64,000 nucleotides of DNA from G963665545 sp963665545 (GTDB lineage Bacteria > Pseudomonadota > Gammaproteobacteria > Xanthomonadales > SZUA-36), in contig CAXXKZ010000012.1 of the NCBI GenBank assembly GCA_963665545.2, positions 242,595-306,594 on the forward strand, written 5' to 3'. Position numbers and translations under genes: made by a program. The first letter of the stretch is position 1; every line of letters begins with the position of its first letter. A model generated the notes under the pieces. That model made no database searches and was not told the origin of the DNA. It worked only from the letters and a program-made list of their open reading frames with translations. Positions 24,134 to 34,792 of this stretch are shown piece after piece.

Positions 24134-26941
24134 TTATTGCTGGGTCAGATCGTTCCAGTTCAACAGCGCATTATAAAAAAATGCGTGGTCATGCCGGTTA
24201 ATGTTGCGGTGCAGCGGATTCCAGGCAAACAACACCACGTTGCCGGAGCCGACCCGCGTGTGCAAAAGGGCGGGTGCGCCGTCAATGGCCTTCTCGCCAC
24301 CGAGTATCGCGCCTGACTGAACCAACGGCGGCGGATCGGCACCTGCATCCTCGGCGTCGGACTCTACCGGTTGTGGTACCACCTTGCTGCCAAATTGCAT
24401 CATGACCAGATGGCGATTGTAATCTGCGACCTGGTAAAGCGGCCCGTTACCGCGAAACACGTGGGTCCATTCATCATATCCCCATGTCAGCGGGTGATCG
24501 CCCAGGACCCGGGTGGTGAGAATGGAACCGGGCGTATTCAGACCGACAGGCCGGACCGTGGCGATGTCCGGCGTCAGACCCGAGGAGGTCGCGAGGACAC
24601 CTCCGTCTGCAAGGCCGATCAGAGTACCACCGCCTTTGATGAATTCCTCGATGGCCACCATGCCGTCGAACCCCAAGCCGCCAGTAATGTCGCCGGAGCT
24701 CATGATATGCCCGAGGCTGGGTGTTTCAGGTGTTGTTGTATAGGGCAGAGGCGACCATTTTTCGTCTACGCCGGCGATAAGCTGAGCCAACGTCGTGCCG
24801 CCCCACAATGACGGCACCACCAGCACATCCCAGAATGCACGAAGATCACCTCGTTGCACATCGTCTTTCGAAATCAGCGTGTAAGGCACCCCGGCATCAT
24901 CCAGGGAGAAGCGTACCCAACCGGCGTTTTGTGTTGCGATCCAGCTGTGGTAGACGGCTATACGTGGCAAATCGAGTTCGTGGGTAGAGACTTCATCACC
25001 CTCCGTTTTTGGCAGCCGACGGATAGCCGTTGCTGACAATTTACGCCCGGAAAGCGCCTGCTCGATTTCATTCAGGTCAGCGTCCTTGATGTCGATAATG
25101 AGACTGCCGGCGCCGAACGACTGCTTGCCGATGTTGAACGCTTGTAGCGCGGCATGGACCACGGTGTTTCCCAAATCAAAACGCAGCGGCCCAATCGCGC
25201 TCTGGCCAGTGTTGTCGACGACCAGGTAACGCCCCTTGCCCCTGATTGACCCGGCATCACCAAACAATTCTTCGGCCAGCGGTTTCGTTGCGATCGAGAG
25301 AATGTCTTCATCATCAATGGCATGGGTCTCCACGCCGAACTGCAGGCCCAGCGTCCAGGCGACGTCGTCATATGGCGGTACCTGGACATCGGACGGGAAT
25401 ACTTGTTTCTCCAGCAGGTTCTGGGCCAGGGGCCCGTAGGGCTGATTGAGAAGAATTACAACGTCACCGCGCTCAACCGAATTCTCATCATCCAATTCAA
25501 AAGACTCGGAGGCCTGGGCCATTTCGATGCCATGGCGGCCCAGCACGGCGACCAATTTAGCGGTCGCGTCGTGGTCGGCCTGGTCAAGCGGAATGGAAAA
25601 CGCGTAGGGCGCGTCCGCGACTGCGCGCTTTATCGCGTTGACCCCCTTTTGGTAGAAATTGTCCAGGTAGAGTTTCGGGTTGCTCGCCACCAGCTCGAGC
25701 GAGGCGGTCACGGCGGATATCATGTAATTGGTGTTATTGCGCATCGACCAAAGCAACTGGCGCTGGGGCGGCTTGGCTCGGTACCAGGTCTTGTCGGTCA
25801 CTTTCTTGCCGGCGAAGCTGCTGTGGACGATATCCCGCTCCATGGTGTTGGCGCTGCCGTTGCCAAAAGTTTCATAAAACCGCCCGTTGGCGTTGTGATT
25901 GTTGGTGACCCACAGCAGGTAACCGGGGAACCAGCCAGTGTAAAACCCCCAGGTCCACACCCCCGGCATGCCCTTGGCGGTAAGCCGCGAAACCTCGTAA
26001 TTGGCGATGGACTGCCATTCAGTAACCGTAATGGGGTCCACCAAGTCGTTGTAGGGGCCCGTACCGGTGGCGACGTATAGCAGTGGCACCGATTCGTGCA
26101 TATCCAGAGAGAGCGTCGGCTTCCACTTGAAGAATCCGTCTACGTAGTTGCTCGTCAGTGGCTGGCTGAAGGTCAGGCCGTCGCGATTATTGTCGTGAAA
26201 GGTGTAGTGCCCCCAAAACGGCGCTGAGATGGGTGGCCTGTTGTGGTATTCGGTGAAATCACCGAGATGCGCTTTGTACCATTCCACTTGGCGCGCACGA
26301 CCGTCTGTTTCCAACACCGGGGTGATAAAAACGATCACCTCATTGCGGATCTTCTTAAACACTTCGCGCTGATCCACTGCCAGCCGGTAGGCCAATTCCA
26401 TGGCGGCCTCAGGCGGCCCCAATTCAGTTGAATGCAGGCCGGCCGTCACCCAGTAGATGGGCCTGGCCTGGGCGATGATGGCTTCTGCGGCGGCGGCCGA
26501 AGTCTTACGCGGATCGGCCAATTGATTGTTCCAGGCGCCGAAATCGTCGAGCCGGTCCAATGTGGCCGCATCGCTGACTGCAGCGACCAACATTTCACGA
26601 CCCTCAAAGCTCTTGCCCAGCGACAGCAACTTGACGTTGGCACTGGCGCCAGCGAGGGCGCGAATGTAGCGGTGTATATCGTCCACATGGGTGAGTTCAC
26701 CCGGGGTGCCAGCGGTATAACCCAGCACATCCCTGGGGCTCGGCACCGTCGCGCTTTCTGGCATTTCCGCGACCCAGTCGTTGAGATACTCCGTGGAGGT
26801 CGTTGCCTCGCGAATTGCCTCGCTTGCCGTGGCGTCTACTGCACGTGCAACGGGGGGCCCAACGGGCGGAGCGGCCGCGACAGGGGCCGCACTCGCCCAC
26901 AGGCCTGCGAGCATCATCGTAATGGTAAAGGACATGCGCAT
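24134..26941 (-). CDS. Large exported M14 family zinc carboxypeptidase
   Basis: Start ATG 26941 opens a signal peptide (MRMSFTITMMLAGLWASAAP), giving ~935 residues; the frame stays open upstream into the histidine-kinase gene, where the sequence is not protein-like. The M14 domain occupies roughly residues 70-370: the zinc-binding HxxE is in WVTAGLHSTELGPPEAAM and the third ligand in SLDMHESVPLLYV. The ~550-residue C-terminal part is conserved in similar exported M14 proteins and includes a flavodoxin/glutamine-amidotransferase-like stretch (DVLVVPSLWGG, FIKGGGTLIGL, VLFAWNPLHR). It would degrade peptides in the periplasm or outside. It is downstream of the two-component genes on the same strand. 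Confidence 0.85.
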   Translation of the reverse strand: MRMSFTITMMLAGLWASAAPVAAAPPVGPPVARAVDATASEAIREATTSTEYLNDWVAEMPESATVPSPRDVLGYTAGTPGELTHVDDIHRYIRALAGASANVKLLSLGKSFEGREMLVAAVSDAATLDRLDDFGAWNNQLADPRKTSAAAAEAIIAQARPIYWVTAGLHSTELGPPEAAMELAYRLAVDQREVFKKIRNEVIVFITPVLETDGRARQVEWYKAHLGDFTEYHNRPPISAPFWGHYTFHDNNRDGLTFSQPLTSNYVDGFFKWKPTLSLDMHESVPLLYVATGTGPYNDLVDPITVTEWQSIANYEVSRLTAKGMPGVWTWGFYTGWFPGYLLWVTNNHNANGRFYETFGNGSANTMERDIVHSSFAGKKVTDKTWYRAKPPQRQLLWSMRNNTNYMISAVTASLELVASNPKLYLDNFYQKGVNAIKRAVADAPYAFSIPLDQADHDATAKLVAVLGRHGIEMAQASESFELDDENSVERGDVVILLNQPYGPLAQNLLEKQVFPSDVQVPPYDDVAWTLGLQFGVETHAIDDEDILSIATKPLAEELFGDAGSIRGKGRYLVVDNTGQSAIGPLRFDLGNTVVHAALQAFNIGKQSFGAGSLIIDIKDADLNEIEQALSGRKLSATAIRRLPKTEGDEVSTHELDLPRIAVYHSWIATQNAGWVRFSLDDAGVPYTLISKDDVQRGDLRAFWDVLVVPSLWGGTTLAQLIAGVDEKWSPLPYTTTPETPSLGHIMSSGDITGGLGFDGMVAIEEFIKGGGTLIGLADGGVLATSSGLTPDIATVRPVGLNTPGSILTTRVLGDHPLTWGYDEWTHVFRGNGPLYQVADYNRHLVMMQFGSKVVPQPVESDAEDAGADPPPLVQSGAILGGEKAIDGAPALLHTRVGSGNVVLFAWNPLHRNINRHDHAFFYNALLNWNDLTQQ

Positions 26942-27045
26942 TGGAATGTTCACTGCCGTATTGAGAGCCCGCGAGCATAGCAAAAAACACCCTGTCATGG
27001 AATGGGCCACCCAGGTCGTGTGAGCCCTGGTATTCATGCGGGTCG

Positions 27046-28482
27046 TCAGATGGAATGCAGCGGCAATTCGATATCGACCCTGCATCCTTGCCGGTCGGTT
27101 CGATTGGCCAGCATGATGTGGCCACCGTGGGCCTCGATGATCTGGCGGCACAGGATCAACCCGATCCCTGAACCCTGCGGTTTGGTGGTGTAAAACGGTA
27201 CAAACAGGTTATCAGGGTTGGCCACACCGTGGCCCTCATCGCTTATCGTGATGGCGACATACGCCCCTGAACGCCGCCAGTTGACTGCAATCTCACCGGC
27301 AATGTCGCCGACTTCGGTGTCGTCTCCGCCCATGGCCTCCAGCGCGTTCTTCAGCAAGTTGATCAGCGCCTGTTCCATCAGGCCGGCATCGAGCATCAGG
27401 GTCAGCTTTGAATCACCTGCTGTGGCAATGGAAATGGCGGTGGGAATGACCCCAGTTTCACCCTCGCCAACCAGGGCCACAACCCGTTTGACAAATTTGC
27501 CCAGGTCAACTGATTCCAGCCGAGGTTCAGGCATCTGCGCCAGCTTCCTGTAGCGCTCGGTAAAATCCACCAGCGAGGCCGACCTCTGGCTGACCAACGA
27601 CAGGTTTTCTCTCATGCTGGCTCCCAATTCACCATCCAGCTGGCCCTGTTGCACGGCTTCAAGCACCCGCCTTTCGAGCGTATCGCTGATTGAAGAAATG
27701 GGCGACAGGGAATTGTTGATCTCATGACCGATGACACGCACGAGGTTTTGCCAGGCTTTGCGCTCTTCTGCGCGTAACATGGTGCGCACGTCCGTAATGC
27801 AAATGAGTTCGTGACTGAGGCCCTGGTCGCGAAAGCGCTCCTTGTGAACGTGAAAGCGGCCCTTTCGTTCAGGAAAGGTCAGGTCGGCGATGCGGCTCTC
27901 GCCCGGCTGTTGCTCGGCCAGCATGGCAAGGTCAGCAGGTAAATGCAGGCCTCCCACGTCATCTGCCTGGCTCAGGTTCAGATTTGCGTCCGCGTACAGG
28001 CCCAGCAGACGTCGCGCCGCCGGGTTGAGTAAAGTGAAGCACTGGCGCGCGTCGATCGCCAGAATGGCCACATCAATCTGATCGATTATTTTTCCGATCA
28101 GCAGCTGGCTTTCCACCGAGACCAGGCGCTCCCGCGTCAGGGTCGCGGAGAGATCGTTGATCGAATCCACCAATTCAAGCAGGGCCCCCTGCTTGCCGAT
28201 CATGCGCCCGCGCATGGAATAATCGTTGTTGACCATGGCCTGCAGCAGGTTGCTCATACTTCTGAATTGATAGAGCACTCGATTGCGCACGCTGGCGACC
28301 GCCCAGGTCACCAAGGCGCCCAACACAATGGCCAGCAGGGTGACCAGGTAAGGCGATACGTCCTGATACCACAGTACCATCAGCAAAACCAAACTGGGAA
28401 TGCCGCTCGCCGCCAGTGTGGCCAGCGCAAGTTGGTTCTCAAAAGACAGGCGTTGGCGCTTGGAGGGCGAATCAGATGCCAT
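27046..28482 (-). CDS. Membrane sensor histidine kinase (NtrY-like)
   Basis: A 478-residue kinase with two N-terminal membrane helices (~17-38 and 45-66) and almost no periplasmic loop. A HAMP-like/linker region and a PAS-like region (~125-230) follow. The phospho-acceptor is His253 in VRVIGHEINNSLSPISS. The ATP-binding domain has the N box INLLKNALEAMG, the G1 box ISDEGHGV and the G2 box GSGIGLILCRQIIEAHGG. The short extracytoplasmic part suggests membrane or cytoplasmic sensing. Its start overlaps the end of the NtrC-type regulator by 11 bases, so the two form a pair at the end of the ABC-export operon. Confidence 0.92.
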   Translation of the reverse strand: MASDSPSKRQRLSFENQLALATLAASGIPSLVLLMVLWYQDVSPYLVTLLAIVLGALVTWAVASVRNRVLYQFRSMSNLLQAMVNNDYSMRGRMIGKQGALLELVDSINDLSATLTRERLVSVESQLLIGKIIDQIDVAILAIDARQCFTLLNPAARRLLGLYADANLNLSQADDVGGLHLPADLAMLAEQQPGESRIADLTFPERKGRFHVHKERFRDQGLSHELICITDVRTMLRAEERKAWQNLVRVIGHEINNSLSPISSISDTLERRVLEAVQQGQLDGELGASMRENLSLVSQRSASLVDFTERYRKLAQMPEPRLESVDLGKFVKRVVALVGEGETGVIPTAISIATAGDSKLTLMLDAGLMEQALINLLKNALEAMGGDDTEVGDIAGEIAVNWRRSGAYVAITISDEGHGVANPDNLFVPFYTTKPQGSGIGLILCRQIIEAHGGHIMLANRTDRQGCRVDIELPLHSI

Positions 28483-29851
28483 ACTTCTCCAGCCGCCGGT
28501 AGAAGGCGCTGCGGCTCAGGCCCAGGGACTTCGCGGCCTCGAGCGCGTTGCCCTCAAAGTAGGCCAGCCGCTGACGTATGGTCTCATTTTCAATGTCCTG
28601 CAGGCTACACAGGCCTGAACCGCCCGTGCCAGACCTGCTCACCTCCTCGATCCCGGCAGGCAAAACCAGGTGTGGGATATCAGCGGCTTGGTCACCGCAC
28701 AGCAGCATCGCACGTTCGATGACGTGTTGAAGTTCACGGACATTTCCCGGCCAGCGGTAGGTGGTCAACAGTTTCTTGGCCGCGGTGCTCAGACCAGGAC
28801 TGTCGGACTGGTAGCGGGCGCGCATCTGGCCAAAGAAAAGCTCGGCCAACGGAATGATGTCTTCTGATCGGTCTCGCAGGGCCGGTAATTCAATTTCAAG
28901 GGTATTGATGCGATAGAGAAGGTCGGTGCGCAATCGGCCTGTGGCAACGGCCTGATTCAGGTCCATATTGGATGCACAAATCAGGCGTACGTCTACGGAC
29001 TGCGTTCGTGATGAGCCGACCTTCTCAAATTGCTTCTCTTCAAGCACCCGCAGCAGCTTGGCTTGTTGAGCCAGAAGAGTGTTGGCAATTTCATCCAGAA
29101 ACAGCGTGCCCCCGTCCGCCAATTCGAACCGGCCAATACGATTTTCCTTGGCGTCGGTAAACGCACCACGGATATGCCCAAACATTTCGCTTTCAAACAG
29201 GCCTTCCGAGATTGAACCCATATTGATGGAAATAAAGGACTGGTCGTGACGCTTGGACCGGCGGTGAATATGCCGCGCCAACAAACTCTTGCCGGTACCG
29301 TTTTCGCCCGTCAGCAACATGCTCACGCCGCTGTCGGCCACGCGATCAATCAACTCCAGCACGCGCTGCATTTGAGCGGATTCGGCGATCAGTCCGCCAT
29401 CACTCGCCTCCAGTTCCGAGCGCAGCAAATCATTTTCAGCACTCAGCTTACGGCTCATGCGTTCGCTGTGGCGCAGCCGAATCAGGCTGGCGACAGTGGC
29501 CAGCAGGCGCTCATTGTCCCAGGGCTTTTGAACAAAGTCCGCAGCCCCCAATTGCATGGTCCGCACCGCGACATCAATGGAGCCCCAACCCGTCATCACC
29601 ACCAGCGGCAGCGTCTCATCCAGTTGCCTCAATTTTGGAATCAATTCCATCCCTTCAACGCCTGAAGTCGTATCGAGTGAATAATTAAGATCCATGATGA
29701 GCAGGTCGAGATCATGGGTTTCCACCGCATTGAGTACTGCGCGTGGAGAGGTGGCTGCAGTGACCCTGAAATCGCTGTTTTCCAACAACAAACGCAGTGC
29801 GGCCAGCACGTCCGGGTCATCATCGGCGATCAGGATATGGTCTTCAGCCAT
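28472..29851 (-). CDS. NtrC-family sigma-54-dependent response regulator
   Basis: A 459-residue regulator with three domains: a receiver with phospho-acceptor Asp54 (LLIMDLNYS) and the conserved Lys near residue 109; an AAA+ domain with Walker A GENGTGKS (182-189), the sigma-54-contact loop GAFTDA (229-234) and LADGGTLFLDEIA; and a Fis-type helix-turn-helix at the C-terminus (AAKSLGLSRSAFYRRLEKYG). It would activate sigma-54 promoters when phosphorylated by the overlapping kinase. Two -24/-12 elements in this window (36806-36822 and 40848-40863) are the obvious candidate targets. Confidence 0.95.
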   Translation of the reverse strand: MAEDHILIADDDPDVLAALRLLLENSDFRVTAATSPRAVLNAVETHDLDLLIMDLNYSLDTTSGVEGMELIPKLRQLDETLPLVVMTGWGSIDVAVRTMQLGAADFVQKPWDNERLLATVASLIRLRHSERMSRKLSAENDLLRSELEASDGGLIAESAQMQRVLELIDRVADSGVSMLLTGENGTGKSLLARHIHRRSKRHDQSFISINMGSISEGLFESEMFGHIRGAFTDAKENRIGRFELADGGTLFLDEIANTLLAQQAKLLRVLEEKQFEKVGSSRTQSVDVRLICASNMDLNQAVATGRLRTDLLYRINTLEIELPALRDRSEDIIPLAELFFGQMRARYQSDSPGLSTAAKKLLTTYRWPGNVRELQHVIERAMLLCGDQAADIPHLVLPAGIEEVSRSGTGGSGLCSLQDIENETIRQRLAYFEGNALEAAKSLGLSRSAFYRRLEKYGI

Positions 29852-29967
29852 GGTCCTGCGGCGCGCTGTCGCGGTTTTTATACACGGCTAGCATAAGAGT
29901 TCAAGATCATACGCCCGCCTCGACTTCCGCGCCACGGCGCCGGCGAATGAAGGGCAGCGAGACTCCC

Positions 29968-32421
29968 CTACTCGTGGCGCAGCGCATCCCCGGGTTCCAT
30001 CTGCAAAACCCGACGGGTAGGCACCCAGGTCGCCAGCAGTATGATGCCCGTCAGCAACAGGGGCATGGCGACAATAATCGTGATCAGCACCCCATTGTCC
30101 ACTTTGAGCGTGTTTGCCAATTGCCAGCCAATCGTGCCGCCGAGTAGGGTGCCGGGGACGATGCCCAAACTCAGTTGCCGTCCCGCGGCGGCGAAGAAAT
30201 CCCGGAACACGCGGGCTTCGCTGGCACCCAGGGCACGCTTGATGCCGATCTCCTGAGTTCGCTGGGTGATGGTGTTGGACACCACACCATAAATACCGCT
30301 GCCGACCAACACCACCGCCACAAGGCCAAACAGCATGAATAGCTGGCTAAGAAATATCATTGCCGCCACGTTGCGATTTATGCGTTCCTTGTAGCTGAGC
30401 ACGCCAAAGGCCGGAATATCCTGGTCCACCGCCATTAGTGCGGCATCCAGCGTTCGCATGGCGCCGGGCAGATCGCCAGGATAGGAATAGGCAACATACA
30501 TTGTCGCGGTAGGTTGCTGGGCAAACGGTACGTAGAGAATGGAGGCCTCGTCGACACTGCCGAAAGGTTGTCCGTGAATGGTCTGGCGCACCACACCCAC
30601 AACGGTATGCCAGGCACCACGGTTGCTGTGTCCATCGGGCAGGTTGCTATCCACTACCCGGAGGCGTTGTCCCAGCGCAGTCACGCCCGGCCAGTGCTTT
30701 TTTGCAGTGGCCTCGGACACGATCATCACATCCAGGCCTGCAGCCCTGTCCCGGCTATCAAAGAACCGCCCATGGAGCAATTCCATGCCCAGAATGGCCA
30801 TCGAGCCGGGCAAGACGCTGCTGATTGAGCCGCGCGGCAACTGGCTGGTATTGCCATATTCAAATCCCTCCACCTCGTAGGTGGGGGTCCAGGCTGCTGT
30901 CCCGGGAATTGAAGACATGATCGCCACGCTGCGCACGCCGCCCTTGGCGCCCAAAGTGCTGCGCAAATCCTCGGCGAATCGAAACCAGTCGGCATTTCCC
31001 GGATAGCGGTTTTCTGGCAGGTTGACGCGGGCCGTATATATGCCCCCTGGGTCGGCACCGTAATCGGCGCGCGCCGACAGATAACTGTTGACCACCAGCA
31101 CCCCGGCCGCGATCAAAATGGTCACCGAGAGCAGGCACTCGGCGACAACCAACCAATGGCTGAGCCTGCCTTCCTTGCGGCTGATGGAGGCCCTGGCGCC
31201 ATCACGCAAAGTGGCGTTGAAGTCATTAGTTGCAGCACGCACTGCCGGCAATAGCCCGGCCAACAAAAGCATGCCCACAACCATCCAGCCGAACATTGAC
31301 CAGACGAAGGCATCCAAACCAAAGCGCCACCAAAACAGTGACGGCCCGTCAATAAAGCGGGTTGCAGTGAGATTGACGGCATCCAGCCCCCAAGCCGCGA
31401 GCAACAAGCCGGCACCTGCGCCCACCCCGATGATAATGGTGCTCTCCCACATCATCTGCATGATCAGCCTGGAGCGCGGTGCACCTAGCGCCAGCCTAAT
31501 TGCCGTTTCTTTTCCACGTTCCAGCGCCCTGGAGAGCAGAAGATTGCCAACGTTGATCGCCGCCAGTACGACCAGGAGTATTGCTGTTACCCAAGCCGAG
31601 ACGACGAACACCATACCCTGTCCCATGGACGAGAGCGGTATGGTGGTGATGTAGACACTCATGCGTTCGTTGGTCTCGGGATAGGCCTCGCTCAGGCGGC
31701 TCATGACATGACGGCCAGCGGTCTGAACATCCTCGGCATTGGCGCCTTGCGCAAGTCGGGCCAGGGCCAAGGCATTGACCCCGCTCCCTCGGGTGACGCG
31801 GTCGAGGTCCAGTCGCAAGGGCAGCCACAAATCACTGGTGTAATGAAAACGAAAGCCGGGCGGCATCACACCAATAACGCGGGTGGACTCACCATTTATG
31901 CGAACCATTTGGTCGATTACATTACCCGCGCCACCGAAGTAGTTTTGCCACACATCGTGGCTGATGACGACCACCTCCTCACCTCCGGCGCGTACTTCTG
32001 CTTCAGTAAACGCCCGGCCCAGCACTGGCTCAGTGCGCGTGAGTTGAAACATTCCCGCCCCGATCCGCGACGCCATGTAAGTTCTGGCGCTGTCACGACC
32101 TGACAGGATGGAATAGCTGTCCTGGGACAGCACGAATTCTTCCAGCCCGGGAACTGACTGGCGAATTTCCTCAAGGTCCAGTGGATTCATATGCCCGCCG
32201 TTGAGCATGATTCCGTCCTGCCAGCCGTCGATGATGACAATGTCCTCCCCGTCGGGGAACGGCAGGGCCTTGTATGCCACAGTGTGAATAAAGCTCAGCA
32301 TAAAAAGGCTCAACGCCGTGGCCATCGCAAGTACGACCATCACGAGCACGCTAAAGCCGGGCCGATTCATCAAAAGTCGGATGGCATATCTGAAGTCGAA
32401 GAATCGATTCATTCGGCACAA
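29968..32421 (-). CDS. ABC transporter permease, MacB/FtsX type (8-TM form)
   Basis: An 817-residue permease with the doubled MacB-like layout: one N-terminal membrane helix, a MacB periplasmic core domain (~50-240), three helices with the FtsX coupling motif RGKETAIRLALGAPRSRLIM, a further helix and second periplasmic domain, and a C-terminal FtsX bundle with TQEIGIKRALGAS. Such permeases are paired with a LolD/MacB-type ATPase and an HlyD-type adaptor, both encoded upstream on the same strand. They move peptides, lipoproteins or small molecules out of the inner membrane by mechanotransmission. It is intact, unlike its paralogue immediately upstream. Confidence 0.9.
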   Translation of the reverse strand: MCRMNRFFDFRYAIRLLMNRPGFSVLVMVVLAMATALSLFMLSFIHTVAYKALPFPDGEDIVIIDGWQDGIMLNGGHMNPLDLEEIRQSVPGLEEFVLSQDSYSILSGRDSARTYMASRIGAGMFQLTRTEPVLGRAFTEAEVRAGGEEVVVISHDVWQNYFGGAGNVIDQMVRINGESTRVIGVMPPGFRFHYTSDLWLPLRLDLDRVTRGSGVNALALARLAQGANAEDVQTAGRHVMSRLSEAYPETNERMSVYITTIPLSSMGQGMVFVVSAWVTAILLVVLAAINVGNLLLSRALERGKETAIRLALGAPRSRLIMQMMWESTIIIGVGAGAGLLLAAWGLDAVNLTATRFIDGPSLFWWRFGLDAFVWSMFGWMVVGMLLLAGLLPAVRAATNDFNATLRDGARASISRKEGRLSHWLVVAECLLSVTILIAAGVLVVNSYLSARADYGADPGGIYTARVNLPENRYPGNADWFRFAEDLRSTLGAKGGVRSVAIMSSIPGTAAWTPTYEVEGFEYGNTSQLPRGSISSVLPGSMAILGMELLHGRFFDSRDRAAGLDVMIVSEATAKKHWPGVTALGQRLRVVDSNLPDGHSNRGAWHTVVGVVRQTIHGQPFGSVDEASILYVPFAQQPTATMYVAYSYPGDLPGAMRTLDAALMAVDQDIPAFGVLSYKERINRNVAAMIFLSQLFMLFGLVAVVLVGSGIYGVVSNTITQRTQEIGIKRALGASEARVFRDFFAAAGRQLSLGIVPGTLLGGTIGWQLANTLKVDNGVLITIIVAMPLLLTGIILLATWVPTRRVLQMEPGDALRHE

Positions 32422-32493
32422 CTCCCACGCGACTGCAAGGATGCAGGAGGTAGAGCAACGCAGGGAGCAGTTGCCGACGACTGCAAGACTCCC

Positions 32494-34786
32494 TTACTCA
32501 TGATGAAGCGCCACGCTGGGTTCCAGTTCAAGCGCTCGCCTGACCGGCAACCAGGTGGCAAGAAAAACAGTCAGCATGATCAGCACAGGCCCGATTGTCA
32601 TCATCAGCACCAGCGCCAAATAACCGGTGTCTGTCACCGCAGCCAGCCGCAGCCCCAGCACACCGCCAATCACGGCGCCTGGCAGCGCCCCGAGTAAGAG
32701 TTGTCCGCGGGCGGACCTGAAGAAATCCATGTAGACCTGTCGGTCCGTCGCGCCGAGCGCCCGTTTGACGCCGATCTCATTGGTGCGCTGAGTGATGGTG
32801 TTGGACATCACGCCGTAAATACCACTGCCAGCCAGCAGCAGCGCAACCAAACCAAACAGCATGAATGCCTGGGCAATGAAGAGGATGCCCCCCGTCATGT
32901 ACGAAACACGCTTTTCGTAGGTGTCAGGGTAATAGGCCGGCACATCCGGATCGACTTCATAAACGGCCGCGCTTAGGGCCCGGCTCGCCTCGACTTGGGT
33001 AGCGCGGGTGGGGAAGGCCAGGCAATCTGAAGCGCTTGCCGAGCGCTGACTCACCCCGCCAATTCAGATCGGCCATGCTGGCGCTGATCACCGCGGACGG
33101 CATGCCGGTCTCAGAGTCTCTGCTGTCGAAAAATCTGCCATCAAGCAGCGTCATGCCAATCACAGCCATCGAGGACGGCAGCACGGTTGACAGCTGACCG
33201 CTGGGGCGCAGGCGATCTTCCGGATAATTGAGCCCTTCCACCTCGTAATTTGGCCAATAGGTATAGGTGCCCGGTAACGAGGACATCAACGCCACCGCGT
33301 CGGTCACGCCACTGCGAATCAGCGTAGCGCGAAGGTCCTGAGCAAAACGGGCCTGATCGAAAGCAGTTGGATAGCGACCCTCAGGGATGGAAACGCGCGC
33401 GGTGAGTATGTTCTCAACCGACGCCCCATAGTCCACCTGCGATGCCCGATAAGCACTGGAAATCATCGCACCCGCTACGATGAGAATCGTAACGGACAGC
33501 AATATCTCCATGATGACGAGGGCACGGCTGAGACGACCCGCCCCGCGGCCAGAAGCACCACGGGTGCCGTCACGCAGCACCGCATTGAAGTCGCCCCGCG
33601 AAGCACGCCAGGCAGGCAAAGCCGCAGCCAAAATGATACACACGGCAACCATCGCCGCAAAGATGGCCAAGGTAAATCCGTCGATCCCGAAGGTCCACCA
33701 ATAGTAAGGCTCCTCCTCTGAAAAATTTCGCACCAGGGCATTGGTCATCTCAAGCGTCCATGCTGCGCCCAGCAAACCGATGGCGCTACCTGAGAGCACG
33801 ATAATCAGACTTTCCCACATCATCTGCAGCACCAATCGGCCCCGCGGCGCACCCAGGGCAACGCGCGTGGCCGTTTCCCGGTCACGCTCAAGTGCTCTCG
33901 ACAACAGCAGATTGCCCACGTTGATCCCACCCAACAGGAGTAGCAACAAGGCGACGGACCAGCAGGCCCCGACAATCGCCATTCCGTCATTACCCATCTG
34001 AGTCCACGGAAAAGTGGTCACCCAGGCCGAAACGTTGAGGTTGGTGCCTGGGTAGCGTTCAGACAGATCCGCCATCACCTGCTTCACTTGCCGGTCGGCC
34101 ATCTCGATGCTGAAGCCTTCGCTCAATCGGGCGACGCCCATGACCAGCACATCCTCTCCTCGCTCGATGCGGTCAAGGTCGAGTTTCAACGGCATCCACA
34201 GGTCACTGGTGCGGGGGAAATGGAATCCGCGCGGCATCACGCCGATGATGCGGCTTGGCTCGCCATTGATTCGAACCATTTCATCGAGCACGTAAGGGTC
34301 GCCGCCAAATTCGTTTTGCCAGACCTTGTGACTGATCACCACAACGTTGCCCGCACCGGGCGCGCCCTCTGCAACCGTAAATGCCCGCCCCAGAACGGGC
34401 TGGGTGCGTGTGAACTCGAAAATGCCCGCCTCGGTTTTCGCGGCCACCAAATGCCGGACTTTGTCGCGGCCGGATATATTGACGTCGCCCTCAAGCATGG
34501 CAACAAATTCGGTGAGTCCGGAAACCCGGCTGCGCACTTCTTCGAAGTCCACCGCATCCATGCTGTTGCCGCCCCGCACCACGCCCTCAACGACTGTGTC
34601 GAAAACAACGATGGCTTCACCGTCCTGCAGGGGCAGGGCCTTTAAAGCCATGGTGTTGAGGAAGGAGAACATGGACAGGCTAAGGCCAATACACACCGCA
34701 ATCACCGTGATCGAGAGCAGTGTGAATCCCGGGCGCTTGCCCAGCACCCTGAAGGCGTACTTGAGATCAATCAGCAGTCGGGACAC
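32494..34786 (-). pseudogene. ABC transporter permease, MacB/FtsX type, broken by an out-of-frame internal deletion
   Basis: From ATG 34786 the frame encodes a normal N-terminal helix, first periplasmic domain, first FtsX bundle (RDRETATRVALGAPRGRLVL) and second periplasmic domain up to ESALGKRFR near 33030. Homology to the neighbouring intact paralogue then resumes in another frame at AFPTRATQVEASRALSAAV and continues to the C-terminal FtsX bundle (TNEIGVKRALGAT), ending at 32494. About 55 codons present in the paralogue between these points are missing, and the loss is not a multiple of three. The full protein would be ~800 residues. This is more than a single-base error, so a genuine deletion or an assembly collapse is likely. 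Confidence 0.85.
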
Positions 34787-34792
34787 GGCTAT

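Noticed and set aside
24134..27151. Longer form of the M14 peptidase starting at 27151.
   Set aside because: The extra 70 residues overlap the kinase gene and precede a clear signal peptide, so the start at 26941 is preferred.
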